A DNA stretch of 64,000 bases from Tetraselmis striata (GCA_006384855.1 VCJN01003116.1:1-64000); one strand, 5' to 3'. Shown: positions 1 to 12,569, numbered from the stretch's first letter. Made by a program: numbers and translations. Notes: generated from the sequence alone by a model not told the origin.

Positions 1-3000
1 AATGTCGATTGCATGTTGGCGACTGATCTCCGCACCCGGGGGGTGGGGGGTGGGGGGGGGGGGGCTCGTTCTCTGCTCGCACCTGAAGGGCGGTCGGTGA
101 CATGGCCGATGCTGCGCTCCGCGGCGCTCAGCGCCACCAGCGGCGTGCTGTCCCCGAGGACCACGCAGCGCGGCGCGACGTCGGGCGGGCTGTCGCTGGC
201 CTGGGGCATCGAAGGTCAGTTGAGGGGGTGCGGCAATAGTCAGCAGCACACCACCGAACACCTATGTATATATAGATATATATTCATACATATATATAGA
301 TACATATATACATATATATACTGCTCCACCACGGACACCCCGAAACTTATGCACGCGCATGTAGAGGTGGGGCAAGGAGGACCTGACGGTATACGGTCTC
401 ACCTCCACAGCGTGCCGCGGCCTCCCGCACGGCTGTGGCAAGCGCCTCCCAGGCGGCGCGCTCCCGTAAGCGGCAGATCCTGGCAGGCGCACAGCGCACC
501 AAGAGGGAGGATCAGTGGCCTGGCATGGCACTTGCATCGAGAAGGTAGAGACAGTTGGGGAATGAGTTGAGCCGAGAGGGGCGGGATGCCCACCGGGGGG
601 TGGGGGGGGGGGGGGGGGGGGGGCAACCCGTATAACAGTCTATACGTGTACCCGTACACGTGCGGCGAGGCGGTAATAATCACACGGCGAGTAAGAAGCT
701 GCCCTACAGATGTCAGAGGTCAGACGTCAAATGCAGACGGGACCATAGCGGAACTGTACTGAATGTTCTTACAGGTGGCAGGCAGCCCCACTCTGAATCT
801 TATCATATTTAGGGGTTTCATTTATAATGGTGCCTTCTGCTTCTAGCTCATGTAATTATATAATGTATTTATAATGGTGCGCAGGCAGCGGTGCTTATAG
901 GAAGCACACTGCCAGCATCCGCCAACCCCAAAGCTGCTGCCGCGAGAGCCCTATGATAATATAGTCCTGGACTTGGGGTTACTAAGGTTTAAGGCGGGGC
1001 GGGGGGCGGGGGCGGAGGGGGGGTTTTAACAGCCGGGTTGAGTGCCACAAGGCGGCGGAGACATCCACCGCGCAGCGCTGATGTGCAGCAGGGCGTGCTG
1101 CTGCATGCGCCGCCGCAGCGCACCTGTTGGGCGTGCTGCCCGCCATCTCCTTCGCCGTCACCAGCTCCGGGTGGACGTCGTCCCCAGGCGCGGCGGCGCT
1201 GCCTGGCGCGGCGGCGGAGAGCCGTTCCGCCGAGGCAAAGACTGCGGAGGGTGGGACAGGCGCGCGGTATCAGGGGACCGGTGGACGGGGGGCATGCCTG
1301 AGCTTGATGCTTGCAGCTACGGCGCGCTTGGATACTAGGGCGATTGGCGATCTGACTACCTGCGGAGACCGGAGGGGTCCCTATGGAGGTTCCCTAAGGG
1401 GAATACACAATGAGACGAGAAGGAGGTATACGGAGGGATAGAGGAGGCGGATACAGATAAAGTATGGTTGGGGGAGGGGGGGGGGGGGGATATGCAGAGC
1501 GGTTGAGGATGAAGGCGGGTGAAGGCAGCGCAGGGTTGGCCGGGCGTGCATGAGTATCTTGGGGTCGGACCACTCAACACGGCGCGGATGTTCCAGTTTC
1601 AACAAGGTGCGGATGGACTGAGTACAGCGGCGGCACTGGTTGTGCGGCGAGCGATACGCTGCGCATGGTGAACAAACCCGGGCACACAGCCACTTGGGCA
1701 CCTGCATTGGTGTGCGAGAAGTAAGGGGGGGCGGACTCCCATGGGAGGGCGGGGGGGGGGGGGGGGGGGGGTCGGGGGGGGGGGGGGGGGGGGGGGGTCC
1801 ACCGTTGAGCTCGTCGTGGTGTGCGGTGACCCGCAGCGCATCGCCCAGCGCAACCTGCGCGCGCCCACACAGCCCACACGGCCGCCGCCCATTTAGTCCA
1901 CCCCTCCACAGCGGAGCCGCAACCCTATGGCTGGGAGCCTGATCATTCCGACCGACGACACCAACCATCGACATGCAAAAGCAATTCATCGGGCAGACGC
2001 CAATCCAGCCTGGCTGTTTAAATTAGTGTGTCACTGCCTGTAGATTACCGTAATACCGTAGAATTAAACACAATCCGTGGGGTCGAAAAACTGAATTGTT
2101 TTGCACCTTCGCATCGGAGTATTCGCGCTTTATTAGTGCTGTATTCTCAATGATTTATACATGTCAATCGTTTTTCCTCTTTCCAGGGGGTCGAATGCGT
2201 TACTTATTTGCAGACCGCTCCTGTTCGTACGGCGGTCTTAAACAGTGCTGATGGCCCAAAGGTAAGCTGCCGATGACGGAGCGGAGCCGGACAAAGCTCA
2301 CAGTTGCGGACCGAGAAGGGCATCCATCCGCACGGCCATCAGCGGCCAAAGGGCAGCGGTGGTGCGTGTGTGGGGGGGGGAGGGGGGGGCAACCGCACCT
2401 GGAAGGGCGCAGCCAGAGGGCACCAGCAGCTCTTCCAGTGGTCCCGCCACTGCTGCCGGCAGCCGGGCGGCGGGCCGAGCTCCATGCCGCCATCGCCGCC
2501 CTGCAGAGGCAGCGCCGTCAGCACCGTCAGCGCCGAGACAGGGAGCTGCGCACACCTGACTGATGGGCAGCTACGCGCATGGGACGCCCAGGACTTGAGC
2601 GCCAGATCTAGAGACCGAGCGCGTTTCCTTCACCCCACAGGGAACTGGGAAACCCTGAAACCCTGATTGCGGGCTGCATTCTGCTCATCAACGAATACAT
2701 GAGCCGGGCGCACCCCGAGTATGACATCGCTACTGATGATTTGTGGACTGGTGTAACAAAATGAGCCGGCACGGGTGATGACCCACACGGCGTGGTGTAA
2801 AGGTGGACCAGTGCAGAGCTGGGCGGAAATTGATTCATAGCCGATGCTGCAACATGGGGAGTGGTTGTAGGGGGGGGGGGGGGGCTGAGAAGGACGGCGG
2901 CACTCACCTGCGCCGGGTCGGTGATCCATGGCGGCGCGGTGGACAACAGCACCGTGGCGGCCTCGTCCATGGCCAGCTGCCACCAGAAGGCCAGCGCCAC

Positions 3001-6000
3001 TGCTCGCCCGGCAGCGGTAGCCGCAACCTGCATTGGCCGCCAGGCACCAGCTACGCATCAATTGCCGCCCAGTGCTGCAGTGGTCCATCTTTACATCACC
3101 TCCCTTGCGGGGGGGGGGGGGGGGGGGCTTTTCTGGTCACCCATGCCCCATTTTGGGCCACTCAACGTTGGAGACCACTTTCTGGGTCACCCACTATCTA
3201 TGTCAAGCAGTTTGGGGCCACCCATGACCCTTCCCGGGCCACTCCACGTTGGAGGGGCACCATCTAGGCCACTCAAGCCTTCCAAGAGGTTTGGGTCACC
3301 CATGTGCCTTTTGCGGTCTCCGCGGTCTTTTGGTCTCACCACATAAAAGAGGTTGCGGACTCGGCCATTACAATTGCACCTGTACCTTTTCCTCCGTGTG
3401 ACACACCAGGCGCCACCCCCACCTGCGCCTGCACTGGCAGGCAGCCTGGCGGCACGCCGCGCACCTCCGCGCTCTCCGTGCGGTCCACTGCGGGCGGCCG
3501 CCGCAGCTGAAAGCTCAGCAGCTCCACCGGCGGCGCCAGCGGGCGGACGTGCTCCGGCGGGAGGTGCAGCGCCTGCGTGGCGGTCGGGGGCACGGACGGA
3601 CACCCCGGGGCGCACTCAACTTGGGGGGGGGCAGGGGCGCATGTCGTTGAGCAGCCGGGCCAAAGTGCCAATGAGTGCCGCGGGTGAGACCGGACCGCGC
3701 CGACCCCAACAAGCACTGCACATGTGCCCACAACGGAATCCGCGAAACAGACTATGCAAGGCGATCCTGCACACCACTCACTCGGTAATGCAAGCCTACA
3801 CCACGATGCAGTCTTTACCTCTGCGGGCGCCGTTGAGGCAACAACAGCAACACTGCAAGCAAGACGACTGCTGCCCTGCCGGAGAGAAGTACAATACAGA
3901 CAAACCTTTCATGCAATCACATCAACTGCCCGTACGGCTTGCGCGCGACCCCCATGTGAAGCTTCGAATGCGGGCTCCCGTCAGTGCGTGGGCGGGTGGG
4001 TGGCGTTTAGTCCTAGCGGAGATGCGGGGGGTGATGGACCACGAAACCAATCATACCAGCGATGACAATCCAAACCTTGAGGAAAGGCACCCGGGAGGCA
4101 TTCTCAGGAGAGTGCGGGCAGGGTGTTTGATGGCGTTTGGCTGTAGCATGGGCCCGGCATTGTCGGGACTTGAGGTGCATCCAGCGGGGCGCTCACCCGC
4201 ATCGTCTGTAGGTCGCCGCTGCCTGGGGCGCATCCTGCCGGGAAGGGCGGCGGGCTGCAGCGCTCCAACCACGAGCTCTCCACCAGCTGGAGGAAGCAGC
4301 GCGCGGAGGCGGGCACCACGGCGGCGCCGGCCTGCAAGGACGAGAGGGTGGGAAATTAGGGGGCACGGCAACCCAGGGGGCACAGGGCGCCACACGGGCC
4401 TTGTTGTGTGGCAATCCCAACATTGGCCACTGTCCTGACTGACTTAACAATGAAACACTAGACGGTGTAGCCCGAAATGGGCCTCCGCCCTCACTGACCC
4501 AAACATGATTCACAAGACGGACAAGCCAGAAAGTGGGCCACTATCCTCGCCGACCCAAAACATGGATCGCTAGACTGAGTAACCAGAAAATAGGCCACCA
4601 CGCGCGTTGACCTTATTAGGACGACTGATTGCACGGACGGCAACGTATTAGGGCGGCGGGAGAGGTAAATGCGGGGAATGAGGAGGGAGGTTGTTGGGGG
4701 TTGTTGAAGGGCTTGTCCTCTTTGAGGCTGCTTAGCGTGCCCAACGATAACATCAAAGGGGAGTCACTTAGCCCCCCACCCACTCACTCCCTGCGCCACG
4801 GGACCCTCGCGCCCCTGTATCCCCATGCCGCACGCATCCCTGCCTGCTCTGCCCACCACGCCCCTCCCCAGAACGGGCGCCTTATGCCTCTGCTAGTTGA
4901 GGAAAGTCAGCGATTCTGGGGGCAGCTGCCCCCGCCCTCCCCCCCCCCCCCCCCCAGGCGTTCCGTCCCCCGTCCGCCCACCGGCCTCCGCTCCCCCCCC
5001 CCCCCCCCCTGCTTCTCCTTTCTCCAAGCAGTCCTCAGCCCCAGCTAGGGGTGCGTCCGCAATTGGGCCACAGCCCCACCTGCAGGAGCGCCGGCACCGC
5101 GTGGCGCAGGGTGGGCAGCAGCCCCTCCCCGAGCAGCTCCGAATCAAAGATCTCCGTCACCAGCACGTCCGCTCGGCGCGGCAGGCAGGCGGCCGGGGCG
5201 GCGCCCCCTGGGGGACGGGCGGCGCGGCGGCGTTGGCGTCCATGTGGATGTGCGGAAGGCGGGGAGCCAGCTGCCGGGCTGTCCTGTGGTGCCGGTGCCT
5301 TTGTGACTGCACCGCGACGCTCGTTTGGCCCCCGCAGAGCCCGCCACCCCCTCCCTACATCATCATGCCACCATCCCATCCCCGGCGCCCATGCCCTCCT
5401 GCCAGTGGTACCGGGCCGCGCACCCTCGCGCGCCGCCTCGCCAGCGACGCCGAGATCGTTGCTGCGGTGAGGGAGCACCGACACCGCGTCTGACAGCCCG
5501 TTGGCGGCGACCACTCGCTTGGCTAGGCTGGCCATGGGTGGGAACACCTGCGCAGCGATACGGGTAGGGATGGTGAGAGGCGGCGCGGGGGGGGGGAGCA
5601 ACGGAGTGGCTGCAGCCGTCCGGAGCGCCCTCCGCGACGTTGCAAGCAGCGTGGCTGTTTGCTTGCATGCCGGACAGCAAAAGAACCATCGCTTAAGATA
5701 CCCCATTGCGGCCCCGCTCCCCCACTCCCGGCGACAGCGCTAGCACATGGGCGGTCCTGCTTCCTGGTGGGTGGACCCGGGGGGGGGGGGGGGGGGCAGT
5801 TGGCGATGCGGCGGGCGGGTGGCGGCGGCGCACCTCGCAGGCCGTCACACTGCCGGCATCGCCTCCCGCCAGGCGCGCCGCCATCATCGCCAGCAGCCCC
5901 GTACCTGTCCCGATGTCCAGCACGTGGTGTCCTGCGTGGGGTGGCGCCATGCAAAAGGGGGGGGGGGGGGGGGGGGGGGGCTTCACTCTGTGGGCATGCC

Positions 6001-7143
6001 TTGTCATGGTTGGCGCCATTTGACGACGCCTCTGTACGGATCAGCCGCCTGGCGCAGGCGCTGGCGCACATTCAAGAAAACACTGCTATCAGACCGGTGT
6101 CTACCTTTTCCCACCGAAAAGCATGCGACTACGCAGCGAATGTGTGCATAGAGGTAGGAGGTGGCCGCCAGGCACGCTGAAGCAGTCTTGTGCCCGGGGA
6201 GTCTCACAGGTACGCTGGCACCGGGACGAAATTTGGACCATAAGCGCCTCAAACCGGGGTTGCATGCTACCTATGGTACGGTGTGGTTAAACGCGCCCAG
6301 ATCTGAGGCACGGTGGGGGCCAAAGGGCATCACCCGGCCCCAATGGGGTGCCTGCCTGTAGCCCGGATGCTGCCTATTGATGTGCTCATTAGCGACCGGC
6401 ATCTCGTGTAATGGAATCTTTCACTCCCCTCCCCCCTCCCCCTCCTCTCTCTCTTACTCGCCGCCTGTAGGAACTTTGCGGTGTGGTGCAGCTAAAGTTT
6501 TGCCTATGTTTGATCTTTGGCAGGCAGGGCAGGTTCTTATCTGCAGAGTTGTTACTAGTGCACTGGTGCCTGAGGTGCCAGCACATGCTAGACCTCCCAG
6601 TCGTCACGTGTCATCCCCTTGCCACCCGCAGCATGCAGATGGGCGACGACGGTGCGGCTGAGACAGCAAGGCGGGGTATGCATGCCGCGTGGTGTGTTGG
6701 GCAGAGGGATGAGCTAGTGTGACAGCGGTGAGCATGCTGGCCGCCACCGCGAAGGCGGCCACACCTGGCCGCACCGCCGCCCGTAGGCCGGCGAGATAGG
6801 CGCGGTTGCGGTACGTGTCGTTCACCATGTCCAGGTAGGAGGACGCGGCCACGAAGGCGGAGCTGTCGTCCGCAGGGTCGCCATCCCCTGGGGCATGCGG
6901 GGAAATGTCTGCCTGTGAGCACCATCAGGCTGCCGTGGCTGCGCCACAGGCTGCTGTTGGGCCCCTTGCCTACCCCCCCCCCCCCCCCCCGCGGTTGCTG
7001 GGGACCAGGCGCAGGTCGGGGCGTGCAGGCGGCGTGTCGGACGGCCCTGAGCCTACTAGCTGCTCGGCGGGCGGCTCACCGTCGGCGGCCACCGGCACCC
7101 ACTCATACTCGCCGCTCACCACGTTCAGCCGCTGCGCGAACAT
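1..7143 (-). CDS. PRMT7: PRMT7-type protein arginine methyltransferase, multi-exon, 3' part incomplete
   Basis: Predicted SAM-dependent arginine methyltransferase. Exons read on the minus strand, with agreeing phases: 7143-7080 (starts MFAQRLNVVSGEYEWVP), 6887-6765, 5931-5834, 5547-5424, 5171-5080, 4331-4197, about 3620-3423, 3027-2908, 2500-2399, 1854-1803. Seen: SAM-binding motif I HHVLDIGTGTGLLAMMAARL; post-I region ACEVFPPMASLAKRVVAANG; double-E loop VTEIFDSELLGEG; then AVVPASARCFLQLVES, VECAPGCPSV, ALAFWWQLAMDEA, QQWRDHWKSCW and ALRVTAHHDEL. These follow the order of the animal PRMT7 first module. Candidate later exons at 1701 downward, 1241-1124 and 200-83 are tentative; the second module and stop may lie beyond base 1. 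The exon 6/7 join does not keep phase as read: the preferred frame needs an extra base near the C9 run at about 3630. Introns are rich in homopolymers. The family is clear; the 3' structure is not. Confidence 0.82.
258..322. repeat. AT-rich TATA/TACA microsatellite
   Basis: Short irregular run of tatata and ataca units inside a presumed intron or 3' region of the PRMT7-like gene. The composition contrasts sharply with the GC-rich surroundings. Confidence 0.8.
1749..1797. repeat. Long G homopolymer in a PRMT7 intron
   Basis: Two G-runs separated by a single tc, about 45 G in total. On the minus-strand gene it is a C-run that starts about six bases after the splice donor at 1802. Run lengths in such tracts are likely to be unreliable in any assembly. 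Confidence 0.85.
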
Positions 7144-7597
7144 GATCGCTACCGCCGGCAGAGCGTCTCCGGCCCGACGATAAAAATGATCAGATGAGTC
7201 AGGGATGAGCTGTTCAAACTCCGCACGCGGGGCGAGGGCCTGACACAAGTATGGCAAAAATAGGCACCTGCTCGCCCTGCGCCGACCGACGGTTCGGGCG
7301 CGCGCTTTTAGGCTCGACCTGCTGGTTCATATGCGCTCTACCTATCTATAGCGCTATAGAGCGACTAGACAGTAATCCTTGGCGCGACTGCGACCCTGTG
7401 GATAGGGGTGCCGCCCTAAAGATTGAGTCGATACAGCAGATAATCCTCAATTATATTTCAGACACACATATGAACGAATAGACACATATGAATGAATGAT
7501 AGACACATATGAATGCATAGGTACAGACCGTACCTACTGTACCTAATCCTATCAGAATTGGACTCGTCGCTTAAGGTGCTTAACAAGTCCAGAAAAA

Positions 7598-7646
7598 CGG
7601 GGGGGGGGGGGGGGGGGGGGGCGGGGGCGGGGGGGGGGGGGGGGGG
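7598..7646. repeat. G homopolymer cluster
   Basis: Three G-runs separated by single c or cg, in noncoding DNA directly upstream of the TATACA microsatellite. Confidence 0.85.
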
Positions 7647-7678
7647 ATTAAATTGAAGAATAAAAGAACTGCATGTTT

Positions 7679-7875
7679 CTACCATATATGTGCATGTATA
7701 TATTTATATCTCCGTACATATATCACATATACATGTATATGTATATGTATATATGTTTGCACACATATAACATACACAAATATAAATGTGTATATATACA
7801 CATATGACATACATGTATGTATACATGTATCATCTAGACATACATATGTATATGACATACATGTGTATATGTAAA
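7679..7875. repeat. TATACA/CATGTATA microsatellite
   Basis: About 200 bp of imperfect tata, cata and catgtata units. Reading frames through it give Tyr/Ile/His-rich peptides on both strands, which are by-products of the repeat and not genes. Confidence 0.85.
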
Positions 7876-8388
7876 ATGCTGCTAGCATGTTATCCTGTGG
7901 TATTGATCTGACATATATATGCCGATGTTGCATAAAGAGTATGGGATGCATACTGGTTCATTTAAATACGTGTGTCAGGGCCCCTAACGGTACTTTAGAC
8001 TGCACTGTCGGTGCAGGCTTTTTTTTTCAACGTACGGGGCCCTCAGAAAAAGGGATGGGGGCCCTAAAGCGACAAATAAAATTGCGATGGCCTAAGTGAA
8101 TATCTTCCTCGCATATACACTAGATTGTTGCGTGACCTCACGCGCGCCAACCCCGAGCAAAATTGAGCCTTGCTGAGATGTGCGTTTTATTACATGTACG
8201 CAGCATTAGGAAGAAAATTGAAGACTATGACTTTTTCCTATCAATGCGGAACATCTCAACCGTGGCCCGTGGGGACTACACACAGAGGAGGTACGAGTAC
8301 AAGGGAGGTGCCGTGGCATTTCTAGACCAGGCCAACAACTCTCGGCTTCAGAATAAGGTGTGCGAGCTCTCCCTATCACATGTAGGGA

Positions 8389-9430
8389 ATGGATCTTGTT
8401 AAACAGCTCGATGCCGCGTCGAGCATGAGGACGGTGGCCATCCCCACCGCGCGGACGGTCATGACTCCGCATGAGCTGCGGGAGTAGGTCGTTGCCGGGT
8501 ACTTCTTTTTGCCTAGCCCGTGCTTGGCCCCGGTGGTCGGGAGCCATATCATTATGCCCTCGACAGAGCACAACCCCGTCACTGTCGACCTCTATGGCGA
8601 GGCGCTCATGAACCTCCCTGCACTTGGAGACGCCCACTTGCGTGTACATCACGACGCTATCGCAGACGCCTTCCGCAATCATTGTGTTCACGATATGGGT
8701 ATCGCCGTACGCCCGAAGGTGAACTACTTGTTCCAGTAGGCTGTGCCTCTCGGCAACACCGTGCCCATGAATGAACTCAAGGAAGTGGTGCCGGACGCAG
8801 AGCTCTCCCTCCCGCCCGGCGTTCAACGTCGTGACCGGGAGCTATGATCCCCGGAGCTTGAAGTCCACGTTGTTGAAGTTCAAGACTATGTGGTACGGGA
8901 TCATGTACACTGCGGTGCCCCGGGCTACGGTTGTGGATCGGTTTGAGCGCTCCCTGTTGGGCGACATACAACGGGGGCTGGCAATGCGGGATGCAGCGTG
9001 GCACAACACGGAGCCGGAACAGCAGGGCCATGTTCGAGACATCATGGATATGTGGGAGTACATGGGCATGATCTTCGGCACAGTGGGTGAGGTGAGCAAG
9101 GGGATGCGCCGCAGCACCGTGCGCGGTGTCGCATTCGTGGCCGCGGATCGGGGTGCCCTCTCATCGCGGGGCACTCGTTGCACCACTTGGGCTCACCAAG
9201 AGGCGTTACTCGCAAGAGATTTCCTCGGGGTCCTGAGCTTGGTGGCGGATCGAGAGCGTGCTCGCTGCCTCATCAGACGGCGCATATTCGTCCGCCATCC
9301 CGTTGCCGAAGCTTCACAACACGTCCGGGGATCACCCTCGCACATACGTGCACGCGTGGCCCGGACTGCTCTGAATCGTGCGCGCATCACTCATTCACTC
9401 CGCCTTGTGCGGGATGCGGGCCGCTTTTAG
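8389..9430 (+). pseudogene. Copy 1 of an unrecognised repeated ORF (decayed)
   Basis: Reading from ATG 8389 (MDLVKQLDAASSMRTVAIPT) gives a protein of about 345 residues broken by in-frame stops near 8485 and 8737 and a frame change near 8812. It continues as AFNVVTGSYDPRSLKSTLL and ends VRDAGRF at 9430. The same C-terminal protein recurs at 26679-27482 (plus) and 54551-55285 (minus), so it belongs to a dispersed element. I do not recognise a domain. Conserved stretches include PRATVVDRFERSLLGDIQRG, WHNTEPEQ and HQEALLARDFLGVLSLV. Sixty-three bases after the stop lies the motif tttgtaattcacac, also found beside the other copies, which may mark the element's 3' end. Possibly a Gag or other structural protein of a retroelement. 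Confidence 0.65.
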
Positions 9431-9550
9431 GTGGCTTAATGTGTTGATCTTTTAGTGCAGATTTTAGCGGTAGGTGGATTTGTGAATGGCATGTTTGTAA
9501 TTCACACCAGGGAGGTGCTAGTAATCTCCTTGCACGCACATGATGTGCAT

Positions 9551-12135
9551 GTACCATCACAAGTACAGTATGTTCTAAACTTGTTTATGGGGTTTCCTAC
9601 TTTCCCCGAACCGCTTTTCCAGCTACCGTGCTGCTCAGCCGGCCCAGGGGGAGTATCTTTGGATGTCGTGTTTCGGAGCCCACATGGCTGCACTCTTCGT
9701 AGCTCTCGACGAGTTGCTACCCTACGTCTTTGCTGCCAATTAAGACTTTACCCTCTACCTCGCGCGCGCTCGGAACCATGCCGAGGCCATCGACAAGTCG
9801 TTTCGCTTTCGTCTAGCCTGACTCCCTGCGGAGGCTTAACGAGGTCAAACGCGTGCACGGTGACCAAGGTGTTATGGACGTACCGCGAGCGCAGCATTTT
9901 CAGCCTGCTGATGAGCATCTGGGCTCAGCGATTTTCGGGGACATGATGAAGGACTACGAGCGTCGCGTCTTCGAGCCGACGGTCGCCAGCAGCGCGAAAG
10001 CCACCGCTACTGCTCGGGAGGTGGCAACGGCTGCAGGACGGGCGTGGACGTGGACGTGGTGGCGGTCGCGGGCGTGGCCGCGAAGGCGAGCGCGAGTGAC
10101 GGTGTGGGGCGCCTTTCGTTGGAGCTGCGCTTTGCGAGTCAGGCCACCTTTCGGTGACCGCCGCACGGCGAGCCCTAGCAGCTCAACAGCGAGATGAGCG
10201 CCTTGTGTCCGGACCGGACCCCCCCCCCCCCCCACACACACACACCTTACATACTTTATTTAGACATTCCTCGGTGCGGCGCTTCTTACAGCTACAGCCG
10301 AGTGCAGCTCAACCATCCGCGCACTTGCACATGGCGGCTCAACAGCCCGCCTCCCGTACCATCGCATCGCTACGTTCGCCGGTTGTCACACTGCGTGTTA
10401 TAACTGGTTCGCGACGACCAAGCTTCGCGCGTGTACGTTACGCGCGTGACAGGCGCTATGAGCGCGAAGGGCGCGCGGGGCGGCCCTCCTACCTGAACAT
10501 GGCCCCGCAAACCCGTACTGATGTTGTTGCAAACCCGTACTTACGTAATTGAAGAGCTCGAGGCCGTCGCCCCTTGGGCTGCCTCACTCCGGTCTCGCTT
10601 GCAGGAGGCGTTCGATTCAAACGAGCTGGGACAGCGGACCCTCGATTTACTCTCAAGCTCCCTCTCCGCTCATGCGCTCAAGAGCTACGCCGGCAGACAG
10701 TCTCATTTTGCGGAGTTCTGCCACGACTGCTAGAACATCAGCCTCCTGGAGGCGACCATTGCTGCTGTCGTCCGGTACGTTGCTTGGATTGGTGAGCGGG
10801 GGCACATTGGGGCTAAGTCGTTACATACCTACCTTTCAGCAATCAACACGACTGTCGTGTTATTGCAGTAATTGACTCGCGTTCTTTGAGCTGCACGATC
10901 CGATCGCCACGGACAACATGCACCTTACCGCGGCTCGGCGTGGCCTGATGCTAAGGCAGCGCCGCCTGGAGGCTGCCCCTTTGCGTGTCCATTTGCTTGC
11001 TTATGTCGCTTACAGCTTCGTCGAGCGGGCAGAGGCGATTGTGTCTGCTCCCATCCCCGAGTTTCAGTACGACTTCCGAGCCCTCGTGGCCTCGGTTGTA
11101 AATTTCCTGCTCTTTGCCAAGGGACTTACTGGCGTGTCCTGCCGAGTGCGGGACGTTCATGTCGACGACTACAACATTACCATGCAGGTGTACCGTGAGA
11201 AAGGCCGCGCCGGTCTACGCGGCCCCGACGATTTGCGCGTGCTGCTCCTTACATTGTCGGAGCACCCCCGCATCGCGCATCTCCTACACCATTTCATCGA
11301 CCACGTACAGTATGTCCCCCTGGCCCATGTTGCCTTGGCCGAAACAAACTTCTGGGCGGTCGCCCCGAGCGAGCAGTCTAAATCTTGGACTGCCGCCACA
11401 ATGTCGGACTGGCTCTCTACGGCCGTTCGTGTTGTCGGTGCTGCTCCCCCCGCCGGCACTTCTTGGAGCTCACGCAACCTTCGCAAGGGAGCAGCATCTG
11501 CCGCTAACGCCATCGGAACTCGTTTGTCCCACATCCCCCACCAAGGCGGCTGGGCCACTAATTCCGATGTCGTTCTGGACTACATCGACCCCAGCATCTT
11601 TCCTTCGCCTAGCGCGTGGTTCTCCTTCATTCGGTCACATCGCACCCCTCCGCCACTTCCAAGTCTAAAAAGACTCCGCAGCAGTGGCCTTCCCGGTGCC
11701 CCCTACATGACATGTCGCTACCCCTTCTCCGTCAATCTACCGCACTTTGCGTTCGCTCATCACATGCAAAACCAGACTCAACTTTGAAATGTTCTAAACT
11801 TGTTTATGGGGTTTTCTACTTCCCCTGATGAATTGCTTTTCCATCTACGGTGTTGCCCAGTGGTACGGGTTCCCAGGCACCTGTCGTTGCGCCCCTTTTT
11901 GGGTGCAGCACGATTAGACATAAAAAGCAGCCCTAACAGCTGAGCATGCCATCTTCCAGTTTCGCTGCGTTACACGCAGCGCCCCCCCCCCCCCCCGGGC
12001 GTGACTCCGTTTTCCCTCCACGCTTTCACTAAACCTTCCTGCCAATTTCGGCTCTTGCCGGTGTAAAATAGCCTGCGCGACCTTTTTGGCGGAACCAGAC
12101 TCAACTTTGAAATACAGGTACTGGTACCATCACAA
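9551..12135 (+). mobile_element. Decayed YR retroelement (DIRS superfamily), without RT
   Basis: A direct repeat of about 70-80 bp starting tgttctaaacttgtttatgg occurs at 9571 and again at 11789, flanking a broken tyrosine recombinase ORF (10521-11787). The 12-bp word gtaccatcacaa occurs at 9551 and 12124, just outside each repeat. Between 9680 and 10150 broken frames (LDELLPYVFAAN, then HFQPADEHLGSAIFGD and MMKDYERRVFEPTV) look like a decayed Gag. No reverse transcriptase remains, so this is an internally deleted or non-autonomous copy. The 3' part (11940-12110) shares the word actccgttttccctccacgc with repeats at 26470-26560 and 28520-28880. Confidence 0.6.
10521..11787 (+). pseudogene. Tyrosine recombinase of DIRS-type retroelement, decayed
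   Basis: The N-terminal part (EELEAVAPWAASLRSRLQEA ... SYAGRQSHFAEFCHDC) resembles the SAM-like DNA-binding half of YR proteins. It is followed by in-frame stops at about 10731, 10867 and 10882, then a 289-residue open frame from 10918. The catalytic half aligns by eye with the YR at 15794-16825. Box I carries FAKGLTG where the other copy has CHRAGTSTG, so the first Arg appears to be Lys. Box II is SSRNLRKGAAS, with Arg in place of the His of HxxR. The W (HQGGW) and the nucleophile Tyr (VVLDYID) are present. Stops plus altered catalytic residues indicate a dead copy. Confidence 0.75.
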
Positions 12136-12314
12136 ATCAGAATGCTTCGGCAATTTGCTTGATGACTACGGAGCGTCGCCTATCCAGGGCTTTCCGTATT
12201 AAACTGGATTGCTGCCTAAATAAACGGCCGTCGTAGAGAAGCTGCAAGGACTTCACTGGTGCCAGTCCTGTCCCGGGGGCGAAAAAAAGATCACAAATCA
12301 AGATCTGGTGCTGA

Positions 12315-12569
12315 TCTAATCGTTGTTAAGTACTTAACTGAGTTTAGTCAGACGACGGACCGAGTTGTGCGGTCGAACGACTACCACCTGGAAAATATAG
12401 CACAGTAGCCAGTCATCGGCTCTGTCTAGAATCTTCCAGGATGGGACAGCGAGCAGCGGACTCGCGACCGCACCAGCTCCCGACCTGTTTCCCTGCCTGC
12501 CTGCAGCTACTACTTAGCCAACTGTCTAGACCATAGCGCTCATCCCTTTTGCTGTTGCGCTTCACGCAC
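12315..12569 (+). repeat. Split direct repeat A1
   Basis: 255 bp starting tctaatcgttgttaagtac and ending gcgcttcacgcac. It matches A2 at 16886-17147 except for a 7-bp local duplication (gatgggg) and one c/t difference, so the copies diverged recently. Confidence 0.92.

Larger units (their letters stand above)
7144..8388. other. Intergenic stretch with homopolymer and microsatellite; no gene seen
   Basis: Upstream of the PRMT7-like start. It holds short tandem gacacatatgaatgaatga units near 7460-7515, G-runs at about 7600-7646 and a TATACA-type microsatellite at 7679-7875. The stretch 8025-8095 (ending gcgatggcctaa) resembles the reverse complement of 27885-27965, so it is probably repeat-derived. 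I see no supported exon. Confidence 0.55.

Noticed and set aside
13..570. 185-codon plus-strand frame at the left edge
   Set aside because: Starts in a G-run and contains translated microsatellite (YIYTYIY). The minus strand carries the better-supported gene.
7653..7874. Tyr/Ile-rich small ORFs in 7650-7950
   Set aside because: They are translated microsatellite, open on both strands.
9571..11860. Direct repeats read as LTRs of a copia/gypsy element
   Set aside because: The enclosed gene is a tyrosine recombinase, with no DDE integrase or aspartic protease. A DIRS-type structure fits better.
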